Shown piece by piece: positions 27,035 to 36,828 of a stretch of DNA of 64,000 nucleotides. Location: the NCBI GenBank assembly GCA_039111475.1, contig JBCCIP010000001.1:124001-188000 (forward strand), in the 5' to 3' direction. The notes below the pieces were generated by a model. It did no database searches. It had not been told where the DNA came from and saw only the letters and a list, made by a program, of their open reading frames with translations. The position numbers and the translations under genes are program-made. Each line of letters begins with the position of its first letter. Position 1 is the stretch's first letter. This stretch comes from JAUIET01 sp039111475 (lineage in GTDB: Bacteria > Pseudomonadota > Gammaproteobacteria > Pseudomonadales > JAUIET01).

Positions 27035-28237
27035 ATGTCTGCCATCGCACAGTATCTTCAGCGCTACGCAGAACCGGAAGCTAAGCTCACTCAAGGCCTA
27101 AAGGAACAATTTGATTCGGTAGTCGTACTGCCCTGCTTCGACGAATCGTGGGCTGACTGTGGTCTATTATTGCAAAACCGATTTGAACGCAAGGTCTTGA
27201 TCATACTGGTTCTTAATCAACCGGATGATCTTGAATCGTGCAAAAACAATGAGGAAGTGCACGACTCGCTATCAATCGAATTCAGAAAATTCTGGCATTC
27301 CAGCGATCAACGGCTCGCCTTGTTCGCCAAAAATGACCAGTCAGTGATGCTGGTCGATCGTTTCAGCAAGCACCATAGGATTTCACGAAAACACGGTGTG
27401 GGGCTGGCCCGTAAGATCGGCGCCGACATTGCATTGTCGCTAATCCAGCACGGGAACGTACGCACTCCGTGGATTCACAACATTGACGCCGATGTTGTTC
27501 TGCCAAAATCATATGTTGCGCTGTGCGACAAGGCAGCGAGCAGTACGGCTGCGATAATATTGCCATTCGTGCATACGCCTAGTGAAAACCTTCTGTTGAA
27601 TCAGGCCCAAGCAATTTACGACCAGCACATGAACTATTACGTGGCCGCATTGAAGTGGGCCAACAGCCCCTATGCTTACCACAGCCTAGGAAGCACCTTG
27701 ATCATTAACGTCCAGCATTACGCTCAGGTGCGGGGTTTTCCCAAGCGCAGCGCGGGCGAAGACTTCCACCTGCTGAACAAATTATGCAAGGTTGGCAGCA
27801 TAGAGAGCATACCGGCACCACCAATCAAAATACGAACCCGAACATCTCACAGAACCCCGTTTGGAACCGGTGCCGCCATTAGTGACATCCTTACGCTAGG
27901 CTGCCCAGAGAGAGAGTTTCTTTTTTATGACCCGGCAGTATTCGAGGAACTAAAGACTTTGCTAAGCGTGTTTCCAGAGTTGAGAAATGACCACAAAAAG
28001 GCGCTGAGCTCGCTTAACTCAGAGGTGCAGACAGTATTGCATGCTTTCGACATCAACAAAGCGATTCAACACGCGGCGCAGCACAGTAATACGAAACCAG
28101 GGTTCTTAAAACACATGCACACATGGTTTGACGCGTTGAAGACCCTGCAATTTATACATGCCTTGCGAGATAGCAAATACCCTTCTGTGGCGGCACAAAA
28201 TCTGGACCCGCTATTGCCCGATAAGCTGCAGTTTTAA
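27035..28237 (+). CDS. Putative GT-A family 2-like glycosyltransferase
   Basis: A 400-residue soluble protein. The N-terminal half has VVVLPCFDES at residue 29 onward, the nucleotide-sugar entry strand, and a DxD-like IDADVVLP near residue 150. RGFPKRSAGEDFHLLNKL near 234-251 matches the acceptor-side ED motif of family 2 enzymes. There are no membrane segments. The C-terminal 130 residues are not recognised. Donor and acceptor are unknown and no other glycan gene is nearby. It follows miaE by 9 bp with a weak ribosome binding site. Confidence 0.65.
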   Translation: MSAIAQYLQRYAEPEAKLTQGLKEQFDSVVVLPCFDESWADCGLLLQNRFERKVLIILVLNQPDDLESCKNNEEVHDSLSIEFRKFWHSSDQRLALFAKNDQSVMLVDRFSKHHRISRKHGVGLARKIGADIALSLIQHGNVRTPWIHNIDADVVLPKSYVALCDKAASSTAAIILPFVHTPSENLLLNQAQAIYDQHMNYYVAALKWANSPYAYHSLGSTLIINVQHYAQVRGFPKRSAGEDFHLLNKLCKVGSIESIPAPPIKIRTRTSHRTPFGTGAAISDILTLGCPEREFLFYDPAVFEELKTLLSVFPELRNDHKKALSSLNSEVQTVLHAFDINKAIQHAAQHSNTKPGFLKHMHTWFDALKTLQFIHALRDSKYPSVAAQNLDPLLPDKLQF

Positions 28238-28247
28238 CCAGCGCGAA

Positions 28248-29903
28248 TCACATCAATTGCAGACGAATATCACCTAACAACTGACAAAGTTCCGTCAGGA
28301 AACGCCCGGCGTCCCCACCGTTAATCGCTCGGTGGTCGTAGCTCAAACTCAATGGCAACATTTTGCGCGGCTGAAAATCTGAACCATCAAAGACTGGTTT
28401 TACAGTCATTCGTGATACACCAAGAATACCCACCTCAGGCGTATTCACGATGGGTGAAAAGCCCAAGCCCCCAATATTGCCCAGACTGGACACAGTAAAA
28501 CAGCCACCTTGCATCTCTTCTATTTTCAGCTTCCTGTCTTTGGCACGCGCGGCTAGGTCCAAAATCTCCTCACCGATTTCCCACACAGATTTTTTGTCGG
28601 CGTCTCGAATCACAGGCACGACCAGGCCTGCGTCGGTATCAACAGCCATACCTATGTGGCAATAGTGTTTGAATACAATCGTTTCTCCGTCATTGTGCAA
28701 CGAAGAACGAAATTTGGGGTGTCGCATCAGCGCAACCGCACAGGCTTTCACAAGAAACGGCAGCGGAGACAGCTTTAAATCACGGCGTTGCATTTCAGGT
28801 TTCAAACTGGCGCGAAACTCTTCGAGCTCGGTGATATCGGCATCATCGTGCTGGGTAACGTGTGGCACGTTAAGCCAACTTCGATGCATATTGGCAGCTG
28901 TCAGCTTATGCAGCCGCGTCATGGGCACGGACTCAATGTCTCCAAACGCTGAAAAATCGATGTCTGGCACCGCAGGTATTGCGCTGCTACTGGCTGAGCG
29001 GTCGGCACCGGACGAACTCAAACCCTGTTTCACGAAACTCTGCACGTCCTCTTTCAGAACTCGACCTTTCGGCCCACTGCCAGAGACCCGGGTTAGATTC
29101 ACGCCAAATTCACGCGCGAGTTTGCGCACCGCAGGCCCTGCGTATACTTTCCCTGAGGGCTGAGTTGTCGGACTATCCGAAACGCTTGCAGGTGCCGGGC
29201 TGGAAGAATTCGCCGGTTCATGCGCAACGGCTGGTGCAGGCGCTGGCACCGATTTTTGTGCCTCCTGCGCAGTAACTGAAGACTCAGATGACATTGGCGC
29301 GGTAACTTCCAGATCAAGTAAGGCCGCACCGGTCTTGAGCTCATCGCCTTCCTTTATGTGTATCGCAAGTACTTTCCCCTGTTTTGGACACGGTACCTCC
29401 ATACTGGCCTTATCACTCTCCAGCACAGCGATGGTGTCGTCCACATTCAGGGAATCACCAACGGTAATACTGAGTTCGATCACTTCCGCAGAGTCGTCAC
29501 CAATGTCAGGAAGTTCAATCAGACTTGTGCTCGTTGATGGCTGCGCAGTCTCCTCAAACGCATCAGTTTTAGGGGCCCGATGTTCTACATTATCGGCGGA
29601 AGCTGTCTCGGCAGCAGAGCTGCCGTTATCGGTGCCATCCGCATCACTTGCAGCTGCCAAATCAGCCAGAACATCAATTTCTAATATCGGAGTGCCGGTT
29701 GTAACGCTATCACCATTGGAAACCAGCACTTTACTCACCGTCCCTTCTTTAGGGCTGGGAACTTCCATTGAAGCTTTATCGGACTCAAGCACAAGCAGAG
29801 ATTGTTCCAGGCTGACCTGGTCTCCCACAGCAACCAAAATCTCGATAATTTCTGCTTCGTCAGCGCCACCCATGTCGGGGATTGTTATCTGTTCATTGGC
29901 CAT
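28248..29903 (-). CDS. aceF: Pyruvate dehydrogenase E2, dihydrolipoamide acetyltransferase
   Basis: A 551-residue E2 core subunit. Two lipoyl domains carry the modified lysines K43 and K165, both in the motif ESDKASMEVP. They are separated by Ala/Ser/Pro-rich linkers and followed by a peripheral-subunit-binding domain (GPAVRKLAREFGVNL) and the acetyltransferase domain with the catalytic SYDHRAINGGDAG. The ATG at 29903 is one base beyond the aceE stop, so translation is coupled. E. coli AceF has three lipoyl domains; two is common elsewhere. The E3 gene (lpd) is not in the window. Confidence 0.95.
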   Translation of the reverse strand: MANEQITIPDMGGADEAEIIEILVAVGDQVSLEQSLLVLESDKASMEVPSPKEGTVSKVLVSNGDSVTTGTPILEIDVLADLAAASDADGTDNGSSAAETASADNVEHRAPKTDAFEETAQPSTSTSLIELPDIGDDSAEVIELSITVGDSLNVDDTIAVLESDKASMEVPCPKQGKVLAIHIKEGDELKTGAALLDLEVTAPMSSESSVTAQEAQKSVPAPAPAVAHEPANSSSPAPASVSDSPTTQPSGKVYAGPAVRKLAREFGVNLTRVSGSGPKGRVLKEDVQSFVKQGLSSSGADRSASSSAIPAVPDIDFSAFGDIESVPMTRLHKLTAANMHRSWLNVPHVTQHDDADITELEEFRASLKPEMQRRDLKLSPLPFLVKACAVALMRHPKFRSSLHNDGETIVFKHYCHIGMAVDTDAGLVVPVIRDADKKSVWEIGEEILDLAARAKDRKLKIEEMQGGCFTVSSLGNIGGLGFSPIVNTPEVGILGVSRMTVKPVFDGSDFQPRKMLPLSLSYDHRAINGGDAGRFLTELCQLLGDIRLQLM

Positions 29904-29904
29904 A

Positions 29905-32562
29905 TCAGCACGTCCATGGGTCTTTTTTGTCGTTGTTCTTGCCATATTTCTTCATGGCATCAACAACTTCCTTGGGTTTAATGCTTCCTTCGTCGGCCAA
30001 GGCTTTCAGGGTTGCGATTACAATGTAGTATCGATCAACTTCAAAGAAATGTCTCAATTGCTCGCGAGTATCACTACGCCCATAGCCATCCGTACCAAGC
30101 ACCTTGTATGATTGCGGCACGAAACGGCGAATCTGATCCGCATACGCCTGAATATAATCAGTAGCCGCAATAACCGGGCCCTGTGCTGAAGCGAGTAAAC
30201 TCGTCACATAGGGCACACGCTGTTCTTTGTCTGCGTGCATCATATTCCAGCGCTCTACTGATTGTGCTTCTCTTACCAACTCGTTGATGCTGGTAGCACT
30301 CCAGATGTTGGCCTTAATATCGTGATCGGACTGCAATAACTCAGCCGCCGCTTCTACCTCACGCAGAATAGTGCCGCTTCCTAACAACTCAACGGTAAAG
30401 CGGGTTTTGCTTCTTGGCGCTTTTCGAAGCAGGTACATTCCCTTAACAATGCCTTCCTCAACGCCCTTGGGCATTTCCGGATGATGATAGTTTTCGTTCA
30501 TCGTGGTGATGTAATAGAAGAAGTTTTGCTTCTCCGCAAACATCCGTTGCAATCCACTTTGAATAATCACTGCCAACTCATAGGCATAGGTAGGGTCATA
30601 ACTCACGCAGTTTGGAATTGTGTTGGCAAATATCAAACCATGACCATCCTGATGCTGCAGACCTTCACCATTCAACGTGGTTCGGCCTGCCGTGGCTCCA
30701 ATTAAAAAGCCACGTGCTTGCGAGTCACCTGCCGCCCACGCAAGGTCATGAATACGTTGGAAACCGAACATGGAGTAGTAAGTGTAAAATGGCACCATCA
30801 CCAGATTGTTATTACTGTAAGAGGTTGCATTCGCCAACCACGCACTGAACGCACCCGCCTCAGTAATACCCTCTTCCATAATCTGACCAGATTTGTCTTC
30901 GTGGTAAAACATAATCTGGTCAGCGTCTTGCGGTGTGTATTTCTGTCCAACAGAACTGTATATACCGAGTTGGCGAAACATACCTTCCATACCGAAGGTG
31001 CGCGCTTCGTCCGGCACAATAGGTACTACGCGCTCGCCGATATTTTTGTCTTTCACCAGTGTCGATAAGATACGCACAAACGACATTGTGGTACTTATCT
31101 CTCGTTTACCAGAGGACTTCAGTTGACTGACGAAAGCATCCAGCGCCGGCACCTCTAGAGCGTCAAAGTCATTTCGACGAACCGGCAAGCTACCGCCCAA
31201 CGAGTCACGCGTACGTTTAAGATACTGAATCTCTACACTGTCTTCGTCTGGTCGAAAATACGGTACGTCAGCAAGTTCATCATCACCAAGTGATAGACCA
31301 AATCGGTCGCGGAAATACTTCAGGCTATCCATATCCAGTTTTTTCAGCGAATGTGTTTCATTTGACGCCTGGCCGGCCTCACCTGTTCCATAGCCCTTAA
31401 CGGTCATCGCTAACACTACCGTGGGCTGATCAGTTTGATCGACCGCGTTGGCATACGCTGCGTAGACTTTGTAAGGGTCGTGACCACCACGATTCAGATA
31501 CATTATTTCTTCGTCTGACAAGTCTTTCACTAATTCCAGCAATTCAGGGTACTTACCAAAGAAATGCTCGCGCGTGTAAGCACCACCATTGGCTTTGTAG
31601 TTCTGCAACTCGCCATCGCACACTTCATCCATGCGCTGCTGCAACAAACCGGTCTTGTCTCTCTGCAGAAGCGGGTCCCACTGACGACCCCAGACAACTT
31701 TCAAGACATTCCAACCAGCACCGCGAAATACACCTTCCAGCTCCTGAATGATCTTGCCGTTACCTCTAACGGGGCCGTCCAGTCTCTGCAGGTTACAGTT
31801 GATCACAAATATAAGATTATTCAGCTTTTCTCGGCCGGCCAGTGATATAGCACCCAGACTTTCTGGTTCATCACATTCCCCGTCGCCAAGAAACGCCCAT
31901 ACTTTTCTATCGCCGCTGTCCATCAATCCACGGTGACTCAGATACTTCATCACTCTGGCCTGATAGATGGCCTGTATCGGTCCGAGCCCCATAGATACAG
32001 TAGGGAATTGCCAATACTCAGGCATTAACCAGGGATGCGGGTACGACGACAAGCCATTGCCATCAACCTCGCGACGGAAATTATCCATTTGCTCTTCAGT
32101 GAGCCGCCCTTCAAGATATGAGCGAGCGTAGATACCAGGCGAACTGTGGCCTTGATAATAAATAAGGTCGGCTTCCTGACCGTCTTTTGCGCCACGGAAA
32201 AAATAGTTGAAACCGACGTCGTACAGAGTTGCGCTGGAAGAAAAACTGGAAATGTGTCCACCAAGACTTGGATCGCGTACGTTGGCACGCATCACCATGG
32301 CAAGCGCATTCCATCGCACCAATGAGCGTATTTTTCGCTCCATGAATAAGTCCCCTGGCATGCGTTTTTCTGCTTCCGGAGGAATTGTATTTCGAAAAGG
32401 TGTGGTAATAGCCGCTGGCAACTTTACCCGACTGTCCACAGCAAATGCGCCTAACTGCGCCAGCAGATACGCTGCGCGCTCCTTACCTTTTTCCCTGACC
32501 ACCGAATCAAGCGCTTCCAGCCATTCTTCGGTTTCTTGGGGGTCTTCATCCTGATAACTCAT
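29905..32562 (-). CDS. aceE: Pyruvate dehydrogenase E1, homodimeric type
   Basis: An 885-residue thiamine-diphosphate enzyme that decarboxylates pyruvate and acetylates the lipoyl groups of AceF. The length matches E. coli AceE (887). Motifs include the TPP-binding GDGECDEPESLGAISLAGREKL with a following INCNLQRLDGPVRGNGKI-type stretch, and SHRGLMDSGDRKVWAFLG before it. The C-terminus ends in lysine-rich MKKYGKNNDKKD. It is the first gene of an aceE-aceF operon; only 57 bp separate it from the upstream response-regulator stop, so the promoter lies there or within that gene. Confidence 0.96.
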   Translation of the reverse strand: MSYQDEDPQETEEWLEALDSVVREKGKERAAYLLAQLGAFAVDSRVKLPAAITTPFRNTIPPEAEKRMPGDLFMERKIRSLVRWNALAMVMRANVRDPSLGGHISSFSSSATLYDVGFNYFFRGAKDGQEADLIYYQGHSSPGIYARSYLEGRLTEEQMDNFRREVDGNGLSSYPHPWLMPEYWQFPTVSMGLGPIQAIYQARVMKYLSHRGLMDSGDRKVWAFLGDGECDEPESLGAISLAGREKLNNLIFVINCNLQRLDGPVRGNGKIIQELEGVFRGAGWNVLKVVWGRQWDPLLQRDKTGLLQQRMDEVCDGELQNYKANGGAYTREHFFGKYPELLELVKDLSDEEIMYLNRGGHDPYKVYAAYANAVDQTDQPTVVLAMTVKGYGTGEAGQASNETHSLKKLDMDSLKYFRDRFGLSLGDDELADVPYFRPDEDSVEIQYLKRTRDSLGGSLPVRRNDFDALEVPALDAFVSQLKSSGKREISTTMSFVRILSTLVKDKNIGERVVPIVPDEARTFGMEGMFRQLGIYSSVGQKYTPQDADQIMFYHEDKSGQIMEEGITEAGAFSAWLANATSYSNNNLVMVPFYTYYSMFGFQRIHDLAWAAGDSQARGFLIGATAGRTTLNGEGLQHQDGHGLIFANTIPNCVSYDPTYAYELAVIIQSGLQRMFAEKQNFFYYITTMNENYHHPEMPKGVEEGIVKGMYLLRKAPRSKTRFTVELLGSGTILREVEAAAELLQSDHDIKANIWSATSINELVREAQSVERWNMMHADKEQRVPYVTSLLASAQGPVIAATDYIQAYADQIRRFVPQSYKVLGTDGYGRSDTREQLRHFFEVDRYYIVIATLKALADEGSIKPKEVVDAMKKYGKNNDKKDPWTC

Positions 32563-32619
32563 CGATTTCGCGCCTGTTTAAATTAGCTAAGGTTTGAACA
32601 TATCTTTATGCTATTGCCG

Positions 32620-33849
32620 TTAATCGGAAATCAGCTGGAACTCTACACGATTATTGGCACGGGCAACGGAGTTCCAATCACCCGCGGTTCTAACCGCGTC
32701 AGCATCCGGATAAGGGGTGATGGGATTAGCATCGCCCACACCTTCCACTCGTACAGCAACCCGCTGATTCTGCAGCACCGGATGTACCTCAAGTAACTCC
32801 CGAAATCGCGCACTCAGTGTTTCCGTTTGGCGCACAGCAGCCTTTTCATTAATACCAACAGCAACGCAATCAGCAATATCAAGCCGATCATTCGCCACAT
32901 AGAGTTCCCCAGCTGGCGACTGACTCATGCAAAATTGGCCAGCATGCGCCCTAAGTAACACAGCGCCTCTATACTCGGCAGTATCAGCGGCATCCAAAAC
33001 CGCTCGAAGCAGGTCTACTCTTTGTCCAGAAAAACCCAATTCTCCGGGCTCAAATCGGCCAGCCTGATTCGCTACAACAATAACGCTCTGTAGTAGTTTT
33101 GTGTTTGCCAGCCGTGCGGCTTCATGGGCCTGGCGAAGTTCACTGTACCGAGCACCGACGAGTATAGCAGCCAGTACACTGGCAATCAGCAGCCAAGGCA
33201 TTAGCCAGAAGGACTTTCCGGCCGGCGTTTCAGGCAAAGAATCGTTTGAGGCAACAATATCTTCGCTTGCTGACTCTATCTTTGTTTCCGCCGGACTTGA
33301 AGGCGGTGAAGATGTGATCACTTCCTCAACAGTGTTGGCAGGTGCAGCGTTCGGCTTTGCCGATTCAGGCGCAACCTCTGATCCGTCCTGATTATTGCTT
33401 GCTTCTGCGGTGGCAACGTCATTGGTTTTACTCAGTGCCGCCTCTTTCTGCTCTGCGCGAGCATCCGCTCTGGAGGCGCTCACCACACTGGCTGCAACAT
33501 CCTTAAGCACTTGCTGAAGTTGAGCCTGAGTCGCTGGTTTACTCAATATAGCGGTGGCGCCGAGAGCATTCGCCTGGCCCCGATAAACATCGCCTTCTTT
33601 GGATGTGTACATAACAATAGGAATGTGTCTTAAAGACTTATTGGCTTTCAGACGTTTTACCGCCTGGAATCCATCCATACCAGGCATCATATGGTCCATA
33701 AAAATGACGTCTGTGGACTCAATACCCAGATAATTAAGCCCTTGCTCGGCCGATTCGACAGCCTCAACATCATAAGACTCTTTGCTTAACATATGCTTAA
33801 GAACAGCCCGCGCAGTGCGCGAGTCATCAACTATCAAAGCATGTGGCAT
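32620..33849 (-). CDS. Membrane-tethered receiver-domain protein
   Basis: A 409-residue protein of unusual layout. Residues 1-120 form a CheY-like receiver with acidic pocket VDDS, phospho-acceptor Asp52 in IFMDHMMPGMDG and Lys in LSKPA. A Ser/Ala/Glu-rich linker (about 125-210) leads to one transmembrane helix (214-233, WLMPWLLIASVLAAILVG). The remaining 175 residues would be periplasmic and end in RVEGVGDANPITPYPDAD and NNRVEFQL, faintly like the end of an OmpA-type domain. It has no DNA-binding or enzymatic output. The ATG at 33849 has AGGA at good spacing. It lies 11 bp after the M16 protease gene. Confidence 0.75.
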   Translation of the reverse strand: MPHALIVDDSRTARAVLKHMLSKESYDVEAVESAEQGLNYLGIESTDVIFMDHMMPGMDGFQAVKRLKANKSLRHIPIVMYTSKEGDVYRGQANALGATAILSKPATQAQLQQVLKDVAASVVSASRADARAEQKEAALSKTNDVATAEASNNQDGSEVAPESAKPNAAPANTVEEVITSSPPSSPAETKIESASEDIVASNDSLPETPAGKSFWLMPWLLIASVLAAILVGARYSELRQAHEAARLANTKLLQSVIVVANQAGRFEPGELGFSGQRVDLLRAVLDAADTAEYRGAVLLRAHAGQFCMSQSPAGELYVANDRLDIADCVAVGINEKAAVRQTETLSARFRELLEVHPVLQNQRVAVRVEGVGDANPITPYPDADAVRTAGDWNSVARANNRVEFQLISD

Positions 33850-33859
33850 TCGATGCTTC

Positions 33860-36766
33860 CTATGGTTCCTGTGTGCGTTCGAATTCAGATGCCTGAGCAC
33901 CGACAGTGTATGTCGGCAGAGATTCCAGGCTTATACTCTTCATAAGCTGAGTCTCAAGCGAAAGCTCACCGGTTTCTCTAGCTCCTGAATTGTAGACAAG
34001 TACTCCGCCTTGCAATTCATGCAGCAGATATTCTTTCCAATTCGAAAACTCCATCGCTGACACTGCATTTCGTAATAACGCGCGGCGATTAAAAGAAGCA
34101 TAGCCCAAGCTGAGGTCAGACCAATAACGCCCCGCCAACTCGGAAAGATTTTTGGGCGGTTCATCCAATTGGCCGAGCAACGCCTGTTTTTGTTGCTTAA
34201 AGTTCTTCTGCGCTTCTTCAGTCTTTAACGCGGCTTGCTGCTGAGCAACAAATTCACGGGTAGATTGAAGAATATGAGCGACTGAATGTCCGGGTGACTG
34301 CACAATAAAAGCGTTGCCCGGAACATCCATTAATGGCAAAGGGGTGGCAAACACAACGTAACCCAATTGTTGTTCGGTTCGCAGCTGTTGAAAGTACGGC
34401 GCTTGTAAAATCTGCCCGGCCATCGCACTTAAGGCTCGATTACTTGCCGACTGATCAGGCATTTGCCGGTAAACCAGTAAAGCAGAATCAGGGTGGTCAA
34501 GTGCCATATCCAGGTTGAACCATTGGTCTTCCGGTAGCTGACTGACCTCGCGCGGCGCGGCGGCGCAGCTGGCCTGGCGACACGACAATTTACCAGACAA
34601 TACACTAGCGTACTCTTGCGCCTGTTGGCGGCCCACATTACCAGTGATTAAGCCACGCAATTGACTGCTGCCCAGATAGCTGACGGCGTATTTTTTAAGC
34701 TCGGGTACGCTAACAGTGGGCAGTGCCGCAGCCAACTGCTCTGGTGTCCATACATTGGCAACCAGGTGATCGTTTAATGCGCCGAACAGCTGCTGGTAAG
34801 GCACCCTTTTATTCGCATTACCCCAGCGACGCAACAATTCGACATGAATGTTCTGCAGACGCTGCTCGTCTACGTTCTCCAACTCCAGCGCGTTTGCAAT
34901 TCGCTGCAATAACAACGGCTGCTTTTCGCTAAAGCCGCCAACACTAACAATCAAGCCCTGCATCTGCCGACGAACCTGGAAACTGATGCCCGCCAAGTAT
35001 GCCGGGTAGCTGTACTCATTTAGTGAATCAGACAACACATCCGCCAGCAATTGCGACATCGCGGCTGCGCGCACATCCTGTGATATAGCTGAGCTTTCAA
35101 GCAAAAAATAAGCCTGCGCTTTTGGTGTGCCAAACTGGGTATTCTTTGCCCACCAAAGCTCCCCACCCTGCGTCGATTCTACCCGTTCCGGTTTATCTGC
35201 GTCGCTGCCATCTCGCATGGAAAAATCAGTGGCAATAAACGGGTTTGGTCGCGGCAAATCCAGTCCTTCAAAAGTGCCTGGCCGCTGCCAGCGCTGCACA
35301 ATGTCCTCGGTAACGGGGCGTGTGGCATAAGACGTGTTATACCAGCGACTTACTTTGGCGGTTTTGACGGAAGGCGCCATTACCGTGACAAGCAGATTGT
35401 CAGGGCGCAAATGATCGAGTATCTGTTTGATCAAACGCGGCTTGTAGCGTGTCAGCTGATAGTCACCACGAAGTAGGTCTTTAGCCGGATAGCGCTGCAA
35501 ATTGCTGGCTAATCGACTGGTGTAGGATATCGCCCGCCCCTCTTCTTGAAACCGAAACGCAGTGTCCAGAAGACCTTTCTGCTCCAAATACCGCCAGCGC
35601 TCAATACCATCATCACGAATTCGTTGCAGTAGCGAAAACAGCGCCTCGACTATAGCCGTCTGATTTTCAAGCCCACTCTCGGTTAGGCCAATAGTCACAT
35701 TGAAGGTGGCGCCACCCGGATGTTCAAGACCGGCACCGGCACTAAGAGACTCCGCCCAGCCTCGCGCCTTTAGCAGTGACAACAGGCTGCCTTTTCCCTC
35801 GTGACCAACAATATTGCCCAGATACTGGCTGGGCTTGGATTTGTAGTGCTTATCTATTGCAGGAATTGGAAAAGTAAGTGCAAGGCTGCGGGTTTCTTTT
35901 TCAGGTATCAGGCTAACAATAGCCGGCAAAGTACCGTCCGCAAACAGCGGTACGGAAGTTTCTGCTTGCTTGTCGGATTTGCCAGGAATACCGGCAAAAC
36001 GATCATCAACCCATTTCTTAAGCCTTTCGATGGGCTCAGAGCCTAGTACGACAAGCGCCATCTTATCGGCCGAGTAGTGTTGCTCATAAAAAGTCAGTAA
36101 GGCCTCACGAAGTTGTTGATACGCCTCACTGCCTTTTTGCATATCCTTGTCGCTGGTAGCGCCTGCTAGCAAAGTCTGAATATTGCCAACAGCCAGTTTG
36201 CTGAATGGATGGTGAGGATTGATCACTTCCTTGAACACGTCCAGTGATCGACGTGAGTCTTCCTTTAGCTTACTGCGGTACTCGGACTCCACCGCGTTGA
36301 TCTCGCGCTGCACATAATCTGCATTGAACAGAGGTGAGACAAAAAACTGCGCAAATCTATCCAGGCCACCTTGAAGCTGCGCCGCATCAATATCAAAAAA
36401 ATAGTTGGTGTTTCGAAAACTGGTGTAAGCGTTATGGCCACCACCATGACTGTTAATATAGTCCTGATACTCGCCAGGCTCGGGGTATTTCTCTGTTCCA
36501 AGAAACAACATGTGTTCGAGGAAATGCGCCAAGCCCTGGCGATCTTGTGGATCGGCACCACTGCCTACATCAACATCCAGAGCCGCAGCGGCTTTTACAG
36601 TATCCGGATCTGACACTAGCAACACGCGCAAACCATTATCCAGAACATAGCTCAGATAACTACGATCGTCGTTCGGACTTTTAGCAGGGCTTAACGCCGC
36701 TGCGTTCGTACTCGTAATAACGATAGATAACAGGCAGGCATATCTAAAAAATCTGCTCAAATTCAA
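33860..36766 (-). CDS. M16 family zinc peptidase (insulinase/pitrilysin-like), exported
   Basis: A 968-residue periplasmic M16A protease. A signal peptide (residues about 1-24, cleavage near NAAA-LS) is followed by the inverted zinc motif HFLEH at 81-85 and the downstream Glu in NAVESEYRSKL. The three following M16 domains fill the length expected for pitrilysin-type enzymes. It would degrade peptides in the periplasm. The start codon is TTG (36766, or 36760 with better spacing from GGAG); no in-frame ATG exists near the signal peptide. It is upstream of the membrane-tethered receiver gene, 10 bp apart, suggesting co-transcription. Confidence 0.9.
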   Translation of the reverse strand: MNLSRFFRYACLLSIVITSTNAAALSPAKSPNDDRSYLSYVLDNGLRVLLVSDPDTVKAAAALDVDVGSGADPQDRQGLAHFLEHMLFLGTEKYPEPGEYQDYINSHGGGHNAYTSFRNTNYFFDIDAAQLQGGLDRFAQFFVSPLFNADYVQREINAVESEYRSKLKEDSRRSLDVFKEVINPHHPFSKLAVGNIQTLLAGATSDKDMQKGSEAYQQLREALLTFYEQHYSADKMALVVLGSEPIERLKKWVDDRFAGIPGKSDKQAETSVPLFADGTLPAIVSLIPEKETRSLALTFPIPAIDKHYKSKPSQYLGNIVGHEGKGSLLSLLKARGWAESLSAGAGLEHPGGATFNVTIGLTESGLENQTAIVEALFSLLQRIRDDGIERWRYLEQKGLLDTAFRFQEEGRAISYTSRLASNLQRYPAKDLLRGDYQLTRYKPRLIKQILDHLRPDNLLVTVMAPSVKTAKVSRWYNTSYATRPVTEDIVQRWQRPGTFEGLDLPRPNPFIATDFSMRDGSDADKPERVESTQGGELWWAKNTQFGTPKAQAYFLLESSAISQDVRAAAMSQLLADVLSDSLNEYSYPAYLAGISFQVRRQMQGLIVSVGGFSEKQPLLLQRIANALELENVDEQRLQNIHVELLRRWGNANKRVPYQQLFGALNDHLVANVWTPEQLAAALPTVSVPELKKYAVSYLGSSQLRGLITGNVGRQQAQEYASVLSGKLSCRQASCAAAPREVSQLPEDQWFNLDMALDHPDSALLVYRQMPDQSASNRALSAMAGQILQAPYFQQLRTEQQLGYVVFATPLPLMDVPGNAFIVQSPGHSVAHILQSTREFVAQQQAALKTEEAQKNFKQQKQALLGQLDEPPKNLSELAGRYWSDLSLGYASFNRRALLRNAVSAMEFSNWKEYLLHELQGGVLVYNSGARETGELSLETQLMKSISLESLPTYTVGAQASEFERTQEP

Positions 36767-36828
36767 TCTCCACAGTATTGCTCAAAAGGACTGCGCATGA
36801 AAAATTCGCAAACGCAGCTAAAACTCAA

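Noticed and set aside
29335..30111. 258-codon + strand frame over aceF/aceE
   Set aside because: It lies antisense to well-supported pyruvate dehydrogenase genes, has low-complexity Ser/Thr composition and no family features.
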